Below, one piece after another: positions 33,238 through 46,376 of a stretch of 64,000 nt of DNA (the stretch's first letter is position 1; every line of letters begins with the position of its first letter). The notes beneath the pieces are model-generated. The model was not told the DNA's origin, did no database searches, and saw only the letters and a list, made by a program, of their open reading frames with translations. The stretch is from Hetaerina americana (lineage: Eukaryota; Arthropoda; Insecta; Odonata; Calopterygidae). A program made the translations under genes and the position numbers. Location: the NCBI GenBank assembly GCA_022747635.1, contig JAKTNV010000004.1:24949179-25013178 (forward strand). Reading direction: 5' to 3'.

Positions 33238-33310
33238 GCCTCGGTAGCTTAAGTGGCTAAAGCACTCGACCGGATATTGAGGGATCTGGGTTCGAGTCCC
33301 AGTCAAGGCG
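33238..33310 (+). tRNA. tRNA-like gene, array unit 10
   Basis: Identical to unit 1 in the tRNA-like part. This last unit runs to GGAATT at 33411 and then meets the right-hand 12-bp direct repeat, so it lacks the TTTG(C/T)CAAA linker. Confidence 0.58.
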
Positions 33311-33411
33311 AATGATTTTTACGCTCTGAAATTGTTGCATTAAAATGCACATTAGCGGATGACTCCGTTAAAAGTTACTGTTGCGGCATCTCCCGCAGTT
33401 TCTTTGGAATT

Positions 33412-33423
33412 TACTTTGAAGTA
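33412..33423. repeat. Right copy of 12-bp direct repeat bounding the tandem array
   Basis: TACTTTGAAGTA, identical to 30052-30063, immediately follows the last array unit. An exact 12-bp match placed at both edges is unlikely by chance. Confidence 0.8.
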
Positions 33424-36400
33424 ATAAAATATACATGAGAATCGCACTAAATTTACTCTATTCCTTTTTTTGCTTTTGTTTTCCTCCACTTTTGAAAATA
33501 TGTAAGTGGTTGATACATCAACATCCCGATATATCGTAACTTAAAAATACGCGTCACGGGAGTGAAGCACTTGATATTTTTACAAAAACTGGAGCACATA
33601 CTCCTTTACTCGTAAGTATTTTCCGTATCCATGACGCTATCACCTGACAGTTTAACCGAAAACAAACAAGAGGAGTGCGGTTTCGTCAAGCGAAAGTATA
33701 TTTTAATGACAGAAATTCCATTATGGTATGCTACGGATAGTGTCCCGATTACCTCATCTTTCGATCACTTCCTTCTGAGGCTGGCGTTCAAACACATCTC
33801 TTCTCTATCCATTAGCGAACAGCGGCCATTCACGGAACTTCCTAAAAATTCTCCACCAGAATGACCTTGAAAGACAGCCTCCATTCCCCAGGACCAAAGA
33901 TCGAGAATGTAGAAGGTTGTGACGTGCTAAATTGCTCGTTAGTGTGAACGATTCGGGCCGTTAGGATCCAGGAAAACGAAAGGGATAGTCTATGAAATAT
34001 AGACCCGAATAAACATCCTATCAATTATCCTGTCGTCATTCCAAATCTAAATTCTCAAAACTACTAAAAATGGCATATTATACGCGGTTTCCTATTCCTT
34101 TTCGGCCGGGCAAGTCTCGGAATTTAGAATTTCTGGGGGCGTTCATAAAATAATCAGTCCATTTCCAAGTACTTTTGTGTTCTTTCTGACATACATCTCA
34201 AAGAAAATCTCATGATCTCCTCTTTAAAAGTCGAGAGAATTGGATAATAAATGGCTGGGTTTACGTTGAAAATTCTTTCACTCCAGGGCACATGACTATT
34301 TATTCCAGGCGGCGGCTTAAGCCTTTGAGGACGAGGCTTTGTATGTGTTCTCTGGCCTACTCCCGACTCACGCGATCGGCGTGGCGTGAAAATGTTCACT
34401 CCCTCCCCGTTCCTCCCCGGCCAAACTCTCGGGGCTCTCCCGTCTCAATGCAGACGGCTGAGACAAATGGCAGACAGAAGTGAAAGATACACGAATCATA
34501 TCCCACGAGTGAACCGGTACCGATGCCGAAGTTTTGCCATGTGCGTCTGACTGACAGAGCATAATAAACTCACGCGAGAAAGGGGAGCATTTCGAGTGGA
34601 GTTGATTTTTTCGGTCTGTGCACATTCTTGCCGAGCAGTTTTTTACACTACGCTAATGCTATGCGAGAAAGGTTTATCACGGTATACGCCACGATGACTC
34701 ATCGTCATCAGTCAGGCGTGTTGAAATTCTTCCGTCGAACAGCGAGTCTAATATAGGTAGAGGAAAACAAGTCCAAATGATATGAAATAATTTTATTTAA
34801 ATTACCATGTACCTTATTGAAACTTTGATGTTTGAATTCGACCCAAGAACATTCTTTCTGCAAGAAATATATTCATCCTTTCCGTCTAATAACTTAGCCG
34901 GTGTATAAAATTTGTGATGATAATTCAGAAGGTGAAAACTTCCCATAGATTTTTACTACAAATAGAGTTCAAACAGATTAATGCATCTGAAGTTTAGTCA
35001 TATGCTTAAAAGCATCTCCTTAATTAACTGAACTATGTTCGTTAAACAAAATACGTATACAGAATAAAGAAACAGAGACACATAGAAACCATTGCCTTTA
35101 ATTCAGATGGTCTTGGATTATGAAATGTATGCCAGTTTTATACAAGATTAAATTATTCGAAAATCGTATATTTCATTTACTTAAATTGCATTAAAATTCG
35201 CATGAGATGGTTAGGTTCCCAAATATGTATCAACCGTAAAACACAGAGAAGAACATCACTTAAAAAGATTCTAAACACGGTCTTAGAATATTAAATATTG
35301 TTAAGTCCCTGATTCAAATCAAGATATGTAACGAATTTAAAATAACTTTCGGCATTGTTAAATGGCTGACACAAATTTAGGATTATGATGGTGACGAGTG
35401 CCCACATGTTGGAAGTGCAGTTTAAGATTGTGGAAACATTGAACCTACTGTAAAATACTAAACTAAAAAATGTAGTCCATGAGATAGTCACACCTCTTAA
35501 ACTAGGGTTCCTAATTTAATCTGGCAACGCAATGCAGCCCAAAATAGTTCAAGCTAATAAATCTCACGTGTTGAACTTGGTTTTTTTTCTAATTAAAATC
35601 ATAATACGTAAAAAACGATTAAATTAACAAACAAATACCCAACAATTCTATTTCCCATAACTTTTTGAATAAATATTATTAAATAACCAGTATTTACAAA
35701 GTTATAGGTAATTTTCGTCTCGTTCTTTTCACATAAAAATATGACAAGTACGTACCCTAGGGTTCAGCGGGAAACCATTATGGAAACACTGCTGCAAGGG
35801 TTCATTAGCAACCATCGATAATTTCATCTATTACAAAAAACTATGCAATTACAGACAACCCATTCCTCAATAAATTACATGCTTCTAACCGTTATCTTCT
35901 GGTCCCCACACTCATCGGCACGAATTTAGAAAATTCTGAACGGCTACGGAGAATGTTTGGCTTCACTATCCTACCGCTAGACCAGTGATGAAACCATTAC
36001 TAAGACAGCATTCACGCATTGCATTAAGGAGATGACTCCCAAACTACCCACACAATTTAATCGGGAACCATTTATGATCCAATTATCACAATTCACCCCT
36101 CTTATTCTTTTACCCCGCGGGCTCTTGAGGCTTGGGTAAGGACAAGGAAGGAAAAAAGCAGTTGGGTATAGAGGAAGAAAAACGATGAAATGTTGGTAAT
36201 GGATGGGTAAGGAGCAAGCTGGCCTGCAGGCTAATTAAGGACTGCACAGGAGCTTGGTTAGGTGGACGTGATGGAGGATGAGAAGAGTATTTTGGATGAC
36301 ATGGGGAGAGGTGGAACGGAAAAACTATAGGGATTCGACATGGCTCAATTCGAGATTTCCTTCCACTGTACGGTTGGGTGAGTCCCACCTTTAGCGGTCC

Positions 36401-39400
36401 TTTTACATGGCTGCAATACATAGCTGAGTGAAAAACATGTAGGCAGAGCATCTGATATTTACGAGAAGAGAAAAACTTTTCCTTATAACATAGATGACGC
36501 AGAACCGAACGTGTTATTTTTCACCCTGGTGGTATGTTTTTTGTTATTTTTTTGGTTTCTTGCCGGGTTATCTGGCATTATCATTTCCGCTTTTTTAATG
36601 TTTTTGTTTGGTTTTATTCCCCGGAAGCAGATGTTTATTTTTTTCTCAAGCTGGCTTGCATTGGAGTGGGGATTCGAAGACAGTGTTAGTGAGGGGCAAA
36701 GGTGATTATCGTTCCGAAGTATCCCGGAAAGTCGCAATTATGTTCTATGATTTTCTTTAAGGGATCCCCAAAACCTACCTCTCAAATACTAGTAAGCTGC
36801 CTCTAACAGTTATGAATTCCCAACCACGGGAAAAACAGCTAAACGCTTGGCATTTGCGCTGCACATTGGCATGAGACAATCCTAGGTCAATCTCGCAAGA
36901 ATATACGAGACCAGAACATAGCTACCCCGTTGCACATCACCAGAGAGTGAACGACATAGGGATTATCCGATATAGCGATAAAAGATCTGCGCCTGACCAT
37001 GACTCGATAAGTATCTTATTTTCCGGTTTACTTTCGAATTTTCGAAAGCCCAGACCTCGTATCGAAGTTAAGCGTCTCTTTCCCTCACCCAATAAACAGC
37101 TCATTAATGACAGTCATCGGGTAATCGAAATACTGGAATTAGAATGAATCTTGGAATCATATGTATATTGGCTCAGGATTATCTCATGTATAGGGATAAT
37201 TGGGTTATTAACCTGGCGAGTAGAGAGACTCGTGAGCTACTGGACGGAAGGTCCCGGATGGCGAGTGCCTTTGGACCACCACAAATCAAATAACCCAAGA
37301 GGAGAGGCCTTCTGATCGCTATAATGTCGGAGGAAACGGAATGGCGGTGCAGGAAAGAAATTGAACCCATACTATTATCCTGAATATTTGTGGATTTCTC
37401 TCTATCCGAGACTAGTTTCGGAGTGCGCTCTACCCTCTACTTATCAAAGCCGACCCTCGGGTTGATAACCGTGGACGGACGAGCCAATGGGTCGCTAATA
37501 CCGTTTTAATGCCCATCGGTGATGACGCGACCGCTGGCGGTGAACTTGCATATCGTTTTGAGGACGCGTACGGAAATCACCTCTTCTTGCGGAAAACTCG
37601 ACATCGCCGAATATGGAGCACTCGGAACAATTTCCTGGCACACGCACGCCTAGATCCTTGGTCATCGCATAGCGAGAGTGATGGCCCGGGGGGGGGGAGA
37701 GAGAGAGAGGAGAAGGGATACGAAGAAAAAACGAAAAAAAGTAGGAGTCGAGACATTCTAATCGTTTTTTTTTAATTTCCAGAATCACTGATCTCATTAC
37801 ATCCTGCATTCCTTTTCCCACTGTCCTCCTAGCAACTCTCTTCGTTTTCATATCTCAACGCATCTCTCTTCCTCTTCTGGTTTCACTCATCAATCTCTCA
37901 CTCCTCTGTTTTCCCTCCTCCTCCTTTCATCCCTCCAACTTCTCATTTTCTCTCTCCCTCTGAAGCGGTTCGTCCTTCGCCCAGTAACTTGGTGGAGCAT
38001 CGGACCTCCTTGTATGGTGTGGTCCATAACGGGACGTGAAGCGACACGCGTAATTGGGGGAAACGCAAGAGAACGCGAAGATTCTGGAGGAAACTTGGGC
38101 ACGGAGCAGATAGAGAAAGAGTGAGAGAGAAAGAGTGGGGGAGGGGGTGAACAAGGTCTGGAGAAAGTGTAAGAGGGGACACTCTTTAAACGAAGGGGAG
38201 GAGGGGGAGGTGGTGTAAGGGTTTAAAGAAAGGAAAGGGAGGAGGATTTTTTTCGTGCCGGGAGATGAATTGCCTTGGAAGTGGAAGGAATCCCAATGCT
38301 GGAAGAGCGAGTTTTGGCGGTGAAGGACGTGAAAGGAAAAAAAAACAGCGACGAGGAGACGGGGAAGATTTGCGGTTGTAGGATACGAAAAAACGAAGAA
38401 GAAGACCACTTCGCTTCTATAAGTACCAAGCTAATGAAGATATAAGTGTACGTACATTAGACCGAGGTCCCCCTCGGGACTACATCATGCTCATTATGGA
38501 TACAGAAATTTGCAATGCCGTGTATCGTACATTACATTCACTCCGACGAGTGAATCGGACACTCACTCACTCAAGGGAATATGGTAACATTTACTCAGGT
38601 GGAGGTGAAAAGAGAGAATCAGGTAAGAGAGTACGTGAATTAAAAAGCAGGAAATGTGGGAACAACTTTAATTAGCATTTTGTAAACAACGCTCCCTACC
38701 GAGGGGGTTGACAACTTGGTGCAATTAATGCATGATTTTAATTTGGGCAGAATTTTTTAAGTACTCTGAAGAGTTTCTTCCGCCGTTCAACAGAAGAATG
38801 TTATTTTTATTCCGTAAAAATGACAAGTACACCATAAGGAATCAAAATTAATTTTTTGAGAGCTTTATCAAAGTTCCCCTGATGACACAACACAGATTTT
38901 TATATAATTTTCCTATAATAAAGATTACAGTCAGATCCTTGAATGAAATCCTTTAATATAAAAAGAGAGCTAAACCCAAAATTTTCGTAATTTTCGTGAG
39001 AATGAGACCAAACCGTTAAGCAGGAATTTGTGACTTTTCTCCTTTGAGCTGAGGCGAAGTGTAATTTTTAAGGGAGTAATCAAGGTTGTACCAATTTTGA
39101 GCACGACGCCTGTCCTTGGTACCACCCCGTTTATGGAGGGTGCAGTCAAAATGCCTCGCATGGACATGGAGGCCAGCAAATAACAGCCAAATGGGGAATC
39201 ATCTAGTAAAAATCTTTTTTTTAGCACAATGCTAACTCAGATGGAAGTAAATCCAGAAAAGGCCTTTAAATTAACGAGTTATAATTACTGTGTAGATATT
39301 TTTGCAAAATATTTTCTTGCCATTATGTTAAGTATGAGAAGGACTTCCAGTGAGATATTATTCGCGACAACATAAGTAAAAATAGTTTTGTATCATTGTT

Positions 39401-41042
39401 CATTGCTTCACATTTTATGATGAGCTACTTTTGAAATCATCCGTTATCTTCGAATATCAACCATGTAAATAATAGGCGGCGCATTAATACGAACAATAAC
39501 ATGAATTTGTTATCAGGAATAGTGTTTCATCATAAGTATGCTCCATAACAGTAACTGTGGTAGTTTAACATCATTAAATTTGAAGCATTAAAACACATGT
39601 CATGTCTACAAATCAATACTCAATAAGCTTAAAAAAAAGTGATTCGATACAGCCCTTAAATTATGAGGCACGAGATGAGCTTTTGGGATATAAATATCCA
39701 TAAGATTCTCCAGAGCTTTCAATCGTACCACATAGTTCTATGCTAATAACATTCCACCACTGTATTGGTTGTCAGTTTTCATTACAACTCCTCAGGGTTA
39801 TCAAAACTTGAGCGCATCACATTTCTCTCTAAAGAATCATGTGATTTTCCCACAGTTCAGCTTTGACATAAGGTAAAAATTTCTCAAATCATAAAATAAA
39901 TCCATTTTTATCATCGTCTATCACCGTTTTTAGTGAGATAACATAAAAAGAATCAGTCTTCTGCGGTTAGGTAAGCCTTGTAAGGTTGCCATATCATCCT
40001 TACACAAGCCGCAGTTTAACTAGTTGTAGTTTAAGCTGAGATATGACGACGCAGGTAAAATTTGACACCGCGTTAACATTTTTCAGTGCTCCGGAGCAGA
40101 TGAGCAGAAAGAGTGCAGGAGTTTCGAATCACTATCATACATTACAGAAACGCTTAATTCACAATTTCACCCGCCAGTCACTTCAATCGCATTTATCTCA
40201 ATTGTGATGCGGCTTAAAGAGACAATTGTGATGGTACTAACTCGTACAGGAGGAGTAACTGCGAGACGATTTCCGAAGATTGTCGACCTCCCTCTCGCTC
40301 TTATCTTCCATTCGAATCCAATAAAAATTAACGTGAACGAAGGACTGAAAAGTTTCTCACGCCGGCGGGGAAAATTAAAGTGGAATCAAACCATCCAGAG
40401 TTTATCCATAGATGGTAAACCGCAAATTAGTCCTCTATTATGAGTCCACTTCATTCCCCCCCTTCCTGCCCCCTCCCAGAGAATTTCCCGCGTTCGGACG
40501 GGCAGCGTGAGAGACCGCGACCGCCTTTGGCCTCCCTGAGCTCGCCTTCTGTTGCCTCCAACTCCCACCCCCCCTCTCCGAATGTCACAACTTCAACTTT
40601 CCATTTTAAATTCCATTTTAGGCACACGAGTACAATGATGCAGTCTCGCGGAGGCCAAGATTCAAGCGACGCTCCCTCAACACCGTCCCGAACACAATCT
40701 ACGCCGCGCCCTCTTCCCAGTGCTTTCCGGGCCATTAGGCGGAGGAGTCTTTAATTCATTCAAGCATGTGCATATGAAACTAAGACGGGCATCGGAATGC
40801 GACCGTGTAATCAATTAATGCACAGCTATTAACTTTCGTGCCGGAGTAAAAGATACAAAATAATGCAAACAAATGTTTTCATTTTTTTTGTCGTTGGACC
40901 CCTCCCTTCCTCCGACGAAGGAATCTCTCTCGCTCTCCAATTCCGGCGCGGTAAGCAGACTACCGTTTCAGATTATTTATTTTTTAAATTCTTGTTTAAT
41001 TTTATTTGGAATTAGACGTTTCATTTCTTCTGGCTTGCCAGG
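33424..41042. other. Intergenic; skewed blocks at 37.7-38.4 kb and 40.4-40.7 kb
   Basis: Mostly AT-rich and frame-poor. GA-rich plus-strand sequence at about 37680-38400 (including a G8 run and GA repeats) and a C-rich, CpG-bearing block at 40440-40740 keep low-complexity frames open. A 64-codon hydrophobic frame at 36511-36705 starts at GTG in T-rich DNA and is probably composition-driven. A loose 10-bp inverted repeat (37200-37209 and 37289-37298) surrounds a weakly tRNA-like stretch. Confidence 0.35.
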
Positions 41043-41275
41043 CACTGATGGGGTAAGGTTGCCTAGTGGGCAGAGATTTCGGCTACCCATTGGAAGGCAT
41101 AGGTTCGAATCCCAGGACATCCAGCAGCTTTCCCCAAGCTGCATGCTTTTTTTTCGAGCATTTGGTAGTTCTGAGGAACTGCAAGGAGTACAGGGAAAGG
41201 AACCAGTTTCCCAAACCTGGCTTAGCACGAGATGAGGTCTACTGACACCTAACCAACCTTGGGGTAGGATATCAC
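41043..41275 (+). mobile_element. tRNA-derived SINE, family C (single copy here)
   Basis: GGGTAAGGTTGCCTAGTGGG provides an A-box-like element. About 40 bases on comes the B box GGTTCGAATCC (41102-41112) within CATAGGTTCGAATCCCAGG. A tRNA-unrelated body follows, with a hairpin-like AGCTTTCCCCAAGCTGCATG, a T8 run and a pair of inverted segments (GGAACCAGTTTCCC). Head layout and spacing are those of a tRNA-derived SINE. The 3' end is not defined because no second copy is present. Confidence 0.6.
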
Positions 41276-44200
41276 ATTCTATTTAAATGTTTACCCGGTC
41301 GATCGTCATGCCGCATATTCCGGTGAAAATTGTTTCCCCCCCCCTCTCAATTCACCAAAATGTTTAAATTGATTGGTACAATAGCATCTTCGAACGTTGA
41401 ATCCGGTTTCATTATCCACTTCGTGAAAGAATTTACTAATAATCCAAATTTCACCTAATGAAACTATATTTCTATGAGAAAAACAATCACCCTCCCGGAT
41501 ATGACGATAATCTTCCACGTTTCCTGCGATGAAGATTCTTAAGGGCTCACAAGGCGAAAAATAATATTTCACAATGATAAAATTTAGCTATTAGGTTTCA
41601 CAATTCCAGTTCAAGGATCCATGATGGATATTAAAAGTATATTACGCATATTCAATAAAAAAGAAGATTCATTGAAAAACGAACTTCGGCTATTAGAGCC
41701 ACCATAAAACAAAAGGGGGCTTGATTTTATGCCTGACGATGACTAGGCGAACCAAAACACGCGCCGAGATAAACCATATTATTTAGTTTAAAGGCGCTAT
41801 TTTGAAGTGTCCATTACATCGGCTATTGATTGCATAGTCATAATTTGGGATAATGCATTCTTTAATAATAATATGTGATTATAAATGATATTACATGACG
41901 TCTTTTTGACCTATTTCCTCTCACGCCTACCTTCCAATTACTCCATACATGAATAGTAAATTTAAGTCAAGGTAAAGTTGGAGACAAAATATCCCAATAT
42001 GTTAACAGGGAGAATTTCTTCTGAGACTTTCGAAGGGCTTTGGGGTGAAGACAGACAACAGTGGACAACCTGGAAAGGTAGAACCCGGAAGGCCCGGAGC
42101 CCGGACAGTATTCTTAAAATACCAAAGCGGCTGAGCTTCACACTAATTACCAATTGCGGGTTACTTCTCACAGACATCATCAATACCTGAGACTTGAAAA
42201 TCTTTTATTCTCGTCAATAGGTGTACCTAAACAGAAGGAAATCAACAATAATTGGAAATGATAAGCTAATAAAAAGAATATATCTCTATGGAAACACTAC
42301 CTATTTAAAATCGTCTTGAACGTGGGGTGAATAACAAAAAAATAGATTCCATTATTGGGATAATGTCCAATGCATTCACTATATCACCTCGACTCGAGAT
42401 CATTTTTGGGGTCAAGGATCATCAAGGGCAACATGCGTCCAATAACAAACTTTCATTCTCCGGTTAAGTGACATTAGCTCCAGCGCTGGCTTTACCCAAG
42501 ACAAACTCTCACCACCGTAAATGCAGAGGAAACAAATAGAAAAATACCATTCTATAGAATCTTGTAACTCATTAAAAAATACACAAAATTAAGTTTCATG
42601 TTTCAAGTTTAGAGAGATCGAGAAATCGTTAATCACGAGCACAGTAAACATTTGAAGGTAATTATGGGAAAGAAACAGTAATTTTAACAGAGAGGGTCAG
42701 GAGTGGAATAATGGATCTTCTTTTGCGCGTTATCGTTATCGCTACCCATATTGCGATTTACGTCCTATGATCAGTTGACCATGGATCTTGCGACCCAGCT
42801 GCAAATACTTGTGCCAGGGTAAAGAGCCACCGTTCGTTAGGCTTTGAAAAAATAAATTTGATTATGTGATAAATAATTCGCTTTCATGGCGTAAATAACG
42901 GTAGTCATAACTCTTCATTATTAAGAACCTTTATCCCATCCCAGATCATACTTCAAAAATTGAGATGAAGTGAGATCATTGTCCGAGGACAAACGCAAAG
43001 TGAGACAAAGAACGAAAAGAGATCATGAAGGAGCAATCCGGATTTCCGACATTTATCCCGACCGTCTCATCGAGCGGGAGACTTCGAACACGGGATGCGT
43101 CCAGATCTCCCGTCGAACGGTCGGCAACAGCAGCTGCGGGATTCGGACCTCCAAGAGCGAGGGCGGGCAGGAAGCCCAAAAAATCACAACAGCGTCGACC
43201 GCCGTCTCGGGTCCCCATCGCCGCCCACCCCCGACCCACTCACACCGTGGCTTTAACGGGACCTCCCCGTCTTTCCCGACGTCTTGGTCGCATCCTCCGC
43301 GAGCCCCCACCTGAATTTTAAAACAGCGTCGAAAAATTATCCCAATTATACCGGTCCTTTCGGACGAAAACGACATTTCAAGCGAGAGTGAGCGTGAGTG
43401 GGCGGGCAGAGCGAGAGATGGGGATGACCAAAACGTCAAAAACCCGGGCGGGTGAATGGGAGGAAGAGGGGAAGGTTGGCGGAGAGGGGAGGATGAGGAG
43501 GGACGTAACAGGCGTTGCATCCACACCTCACCCCATCTCCCAAAACCTGGCGCGACAGGTCTCTTCCACCCAGGTCACCCACCCCCTTGAAACTCCCCCT
43601 ATTCCCCTTTTTTCTTCTCTCCCTCCCTTTCCCTCTCTCTCTCTCTGTCTTGTCTCTTTTTTCCCGTTTATGCTGACTATAAATTCGTTAATATAAATAA
43701 TGGAGGTCGGCGTCTGCTGCCCAACTCACGTCCGACGGGCAAAACCGTAAAACGCCCACTAGCGACTCCGAATACAAATCCTCCTCGGGGCGAGGGGGGC
43801 GAAGGCGGATGATTTTCGGATGCGGCGCCCCTACGTGGAATGAATGAATCGACTTTGGATAATCACAGTGATTGCGTCACTCTTGTTTTTGGCAATCTCT
43901 AATCCCCTCCCTAGCCCTCTTCCCGAGTTGACACATCTAAAGGGTTATTTTAATGATTTCCTGTTTTTGAAAGAGAATTAACTGTTCACCCGGATATCAA
44001 ACTCACATACACCAACATAAGTGATAGCCTAGTAAATGGTACCGATACTTACGCCCGAGGACTGCCTTTCACTTCTTTGGAATCCGAATCAGAAGTATGG
44101 TGTTGTCTTAATGATTGATGTCACTGAAGCGTCTACTAATCGTCACGGTTTCATCACGATCACTTGAATGTCTTTACTTTAAAGAGTTCCAGTGGGTTTA

Positions 44201-44383
44201 AAAACATAAGTTATGCGATTTCAAAGCAACAATTCATTTTTTTATTATTCGACTCCAGTCATAAATTAAGAGTTTATCTTTTAATAGCTTAAGACCGTAG
44301 TTCAAGCATCGGGGACCTCTTGGAGACATCGCCCTGTATGCACGACTCAAGATCATCGAGAAGAACTACTGTAAAAATCCGGT
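41276..44383. other. Intergenic; CpG-rich block at about 43020-43680
   Basis: AT-rich to 43000. Then a CpG-dense block keeps frames of 98 to 157 codons open on both strands, ending in a CT-rich stretch (CCCTTTCCCTCTCTCTCTCT near 43630). It may be a promoter-type CpG-rich region. I could not identify a coding exon, a splice pair or a core promoter with confidence. Confidence 0.35.
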
Positions 44384-44608
44384 AGGATTGTTATAAGCCA
44401 TTATGAGAAGAATGTGAGCGTGAAGGGTATCCTGGAGGATTTAGGCCGAGAGCCTCTCGATTCTCGAAGTGCGCAGGCAAGCGCAAACTTTTATATAGTA
44501 ATGGTACAGGACACCTGAGTTTTCTTGCGACACCGAGGAAGTTATTATTGTATCGATTTACATCGGTAGTTTAGAACATCGGGATAAAATAAGAGAGAAA
44601 GAAACCGT
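44384..44608 (+). pseudogene. Decayed copy of the hairpin-tailed LINE reverse transcriptase
   Basis: Translation from 44384 gives RIVISHYEKNVSVKG, then ILEDLGREPLDSRSAQAS. These align with the 2756-3430 fragment at CYDKNTSVIDLLVDLGWEPLEMRREQAR. A stop codon follows at 44516, and further on a degraded HREDKIREKE-like stretch aligns with SDHKDKLREID by sense and spacing. The 3' UTR hairpin is not found after it; a SINE begins at 44726. It is an old, truncated copy of the same family. Confidence 0.6.
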
Positions 44609-44725
44609 TACGTACGTATTCATGTACTAATTTTTCCTTCACACAATACGCAATCATAAAAAAATTGTGACCAAGAGCCATAAAAACAACTATAATTGCA
44701 TGGTACAACAATAATTTAACGAGTA

Positions 44726-45042
44726 GGACTGGGATGGCGCGGTGGCTAACGTAGTGTTTTCCCACCCAGAGGGCCCGGGTTCGAATCCCGTGGCAGATAT
44801 TTTTAAGCGGTGTCCCCATCCCTTCCAGAGGTGTTTTGTGGAGAGCACATTGAGTGAGTACGCCGTCGCCGCCACCGTCCGTCAGATGAGACGTTAAGCT
44901 GCTGACCCCTCGGCGCCTTCCGTCAAGAGCAGGCTAATGCCGACGCCGGGTTTCTCTCCACCTTTTATCCTTTCCTTTCCATCCGTAATGGCGCAAATGA
45001 CTTCAGCTGTCGGTCGCATCCCCAAAAAACTACTACTATAAT
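44726..45042 (+). mobile_element. tRNA-derived SINE, family A
   Basis: The head ACTGGGATGGCGCGGTGGC is followed by a perfect B box GGTTCGAATCC at 44778-44788 and the family body: GTGGAGAGCACATTGAGTGA, GACGTTAAGCTGC, GCCGACGCCGGGTTTCTCTC and CTTCAGCTGTCGGTCGC. It ends in CTACTACTA. A short CGCCGCCACC insertion is private to this copy. Direct repeats ATAATTGCAT occur at 44692-44701 and 45058-45067, but each lies 15 to 25 bases outside the element, so I do not claim them as its target duplication. Confidence 0.85.
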
Positions 45043-46376
45043 TACACAAATACAAAAATAATTGCATTATTCACACCGCACATCGCAGATAAAAAGAATT
45101 TTCTCTTGGTAACACAAAAAATCAACAAAATATTGCGCGAAAATATGTCAACGGACAAAAAGTGCTTAATATGTTTCGTGTTCTTTCAATTAAACTGCTA
45201 CGCTAAACATTTTCGAAAATACAGCAAGGATAAATACAGTCTCAGAATGGCTTCACGAGGTTCGTTCATCTTATATGCCTAGCAAATTCTGAACCTAAAC
45301 TCACTTCCTTGCTATCACCTTCAGATCAAACTCGAATTAAACCACCCATTCCAAAATCACAATCGCAACTTTCGCATCAGATTCCCGAATTGGTTTTAAA
45401 AACCGGGCCTTTTCCCATTTTTTCCCAAACATTTTCAATAAATCGTGTTATTCCCCTACTATTACCAAATTTCCTGATATCCCCGAAAGTGTGTCCAACG
45501 TGATAATTTAATGAGTTGTTGAATAAAAATTACGACAAAATTTAGCGAATTTACCAAAAATATGAATATGATGCATATTTAAAAATTGAGAACGGATTAC
45601 GGGAGGTTATAGAATGCAATGCACGTGAACTTCATTTGCTCGCTGACCCCTCCACTGCATTCAATCATTATCCATACCCGTTATCTCGGTCCTGACTGAA
45701 TTCCATTGTCTTCCAAGCGGGCTGACGACTTCACGCCATTGACTTCACATTTCCACTTTGACTTTATACACGCCCGAGGACCGAATCGCCCGTCTCCTTC
45801 CACTGCGGATATCATCCACAGATGACGTCATTTTATTTTTTCATCCACCCCTTTCCTTCGCTCATGAAATCTTTCTATGTGCATGCTCTTTTAAAACTGA
45901 CGTCATCATCAATCGAAACGGACATCTCCGGAGAAAAACTTGTCTCGAAGACACGGACGAATGAGTCATCATGTCGCTCGGGTTATCCACATGAGCAGCG
46001 CGCATGACGGCCAACCCGAAGTCCGGAAATGAGGATTCCTCCGAAGAATTTGTAAGTGGAACTGAACTTTAGTACTCGTAAGCATAGTGTAAAATTTACT
46101 CAACGCCTGTTTACACTGTTTATCTCAGTTACTGAAATCCATACTGCAACCAAGATGTTACATATAGAATGCGAGCATTGTGACTCGGATGAACACGACC
46201 CTATCTCCTTTCGAAATTCTAATTATTGCGCATGCTCTAAAAAATATGGTTTTTGTTTTCGTCGACGCTGGTGTTGAATGAAAAATAATGTCGATTCAGA
46301 AGCAACAACCGATATCCTCTTGAAACGTCCCTACTCATCTGTGATTGGTAAGTGGATAAAAAATCGGATATAAAAT
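45043..46376. other. Intergenic, no gene recognised
   Basis: AT-rich. A 73-codon frame (46056-46277) with several Cys and His residues has no zinc-finger spacing I recognise and no supporting context, so it is left uncalled. Confidence 0.4.

Larger units (their letters stand above)
30064..33411 (+). repeat. Ten-unit, 335-bp head-to-tail array with a tRNA-like gene in each unit
   Basis: Ten units recur at a constant 335-bp period (for example the tRNA-like segment at 30223, 30558, 30893 and so on to 33238) and fill almost exactly ten periods. Units differ at only a few positions: T/C in ACGG(T/C)ATTT, C/T in TTTG(C/T)CAAA, and private changes in units 2 and 3. Each unit holds a 5' domain of about 155 bases, a 73-nt tRNA-like segment, a T5 run, and a 3' domain ending TTTGGAATTTG(C/T)CAAA. 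A 67-codon minus-strand frame recurs in every unit, but it is the antisense of the tRNA-like part and is not called a gene. Near-identity implies recent expansion or strong homogenisation. Confidence 0.95.

Noticed and set aside
30088..33306. Ten identical 67-codon minus-strand frames beginning MTGTRTQIPQYPVE
   Set aside because: They are the antisense translation of the tRNA-like segment (B box read backwards gives the GTRTQ start) and repeat only because the DNA repeats. No codon-level evidence of protein selection.
36511..36705. 64-codon strongly hydrophobic frame, possible small membrane protein
   Set aside because: Starts with GTG, lies in T-rich DNA where any frame encodes Phe/Leu/Val, and has no homologous motif or context.
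37200..37298. Tenth-kilobase inverted repeat and possible tRNA-like SINE
   Set aside because: Only a 10-bp inverted repeat and a weak B-box-like GGTCCCGGATGG, with no second copy and no A box.
43025..43321. CpG-rich block as a promoter with coding first exon
   Set aside because: CpG density alone is not enough. Several mutually exclusive frames are open and none resembles a known family.
44692..45067. ATAATTGCAT direct repeats as target duplication of the SINE A at 44726
   Set aside because: Both copies lie 15 to 25 bases away from the element ends, so they are not at the insertion junctions.
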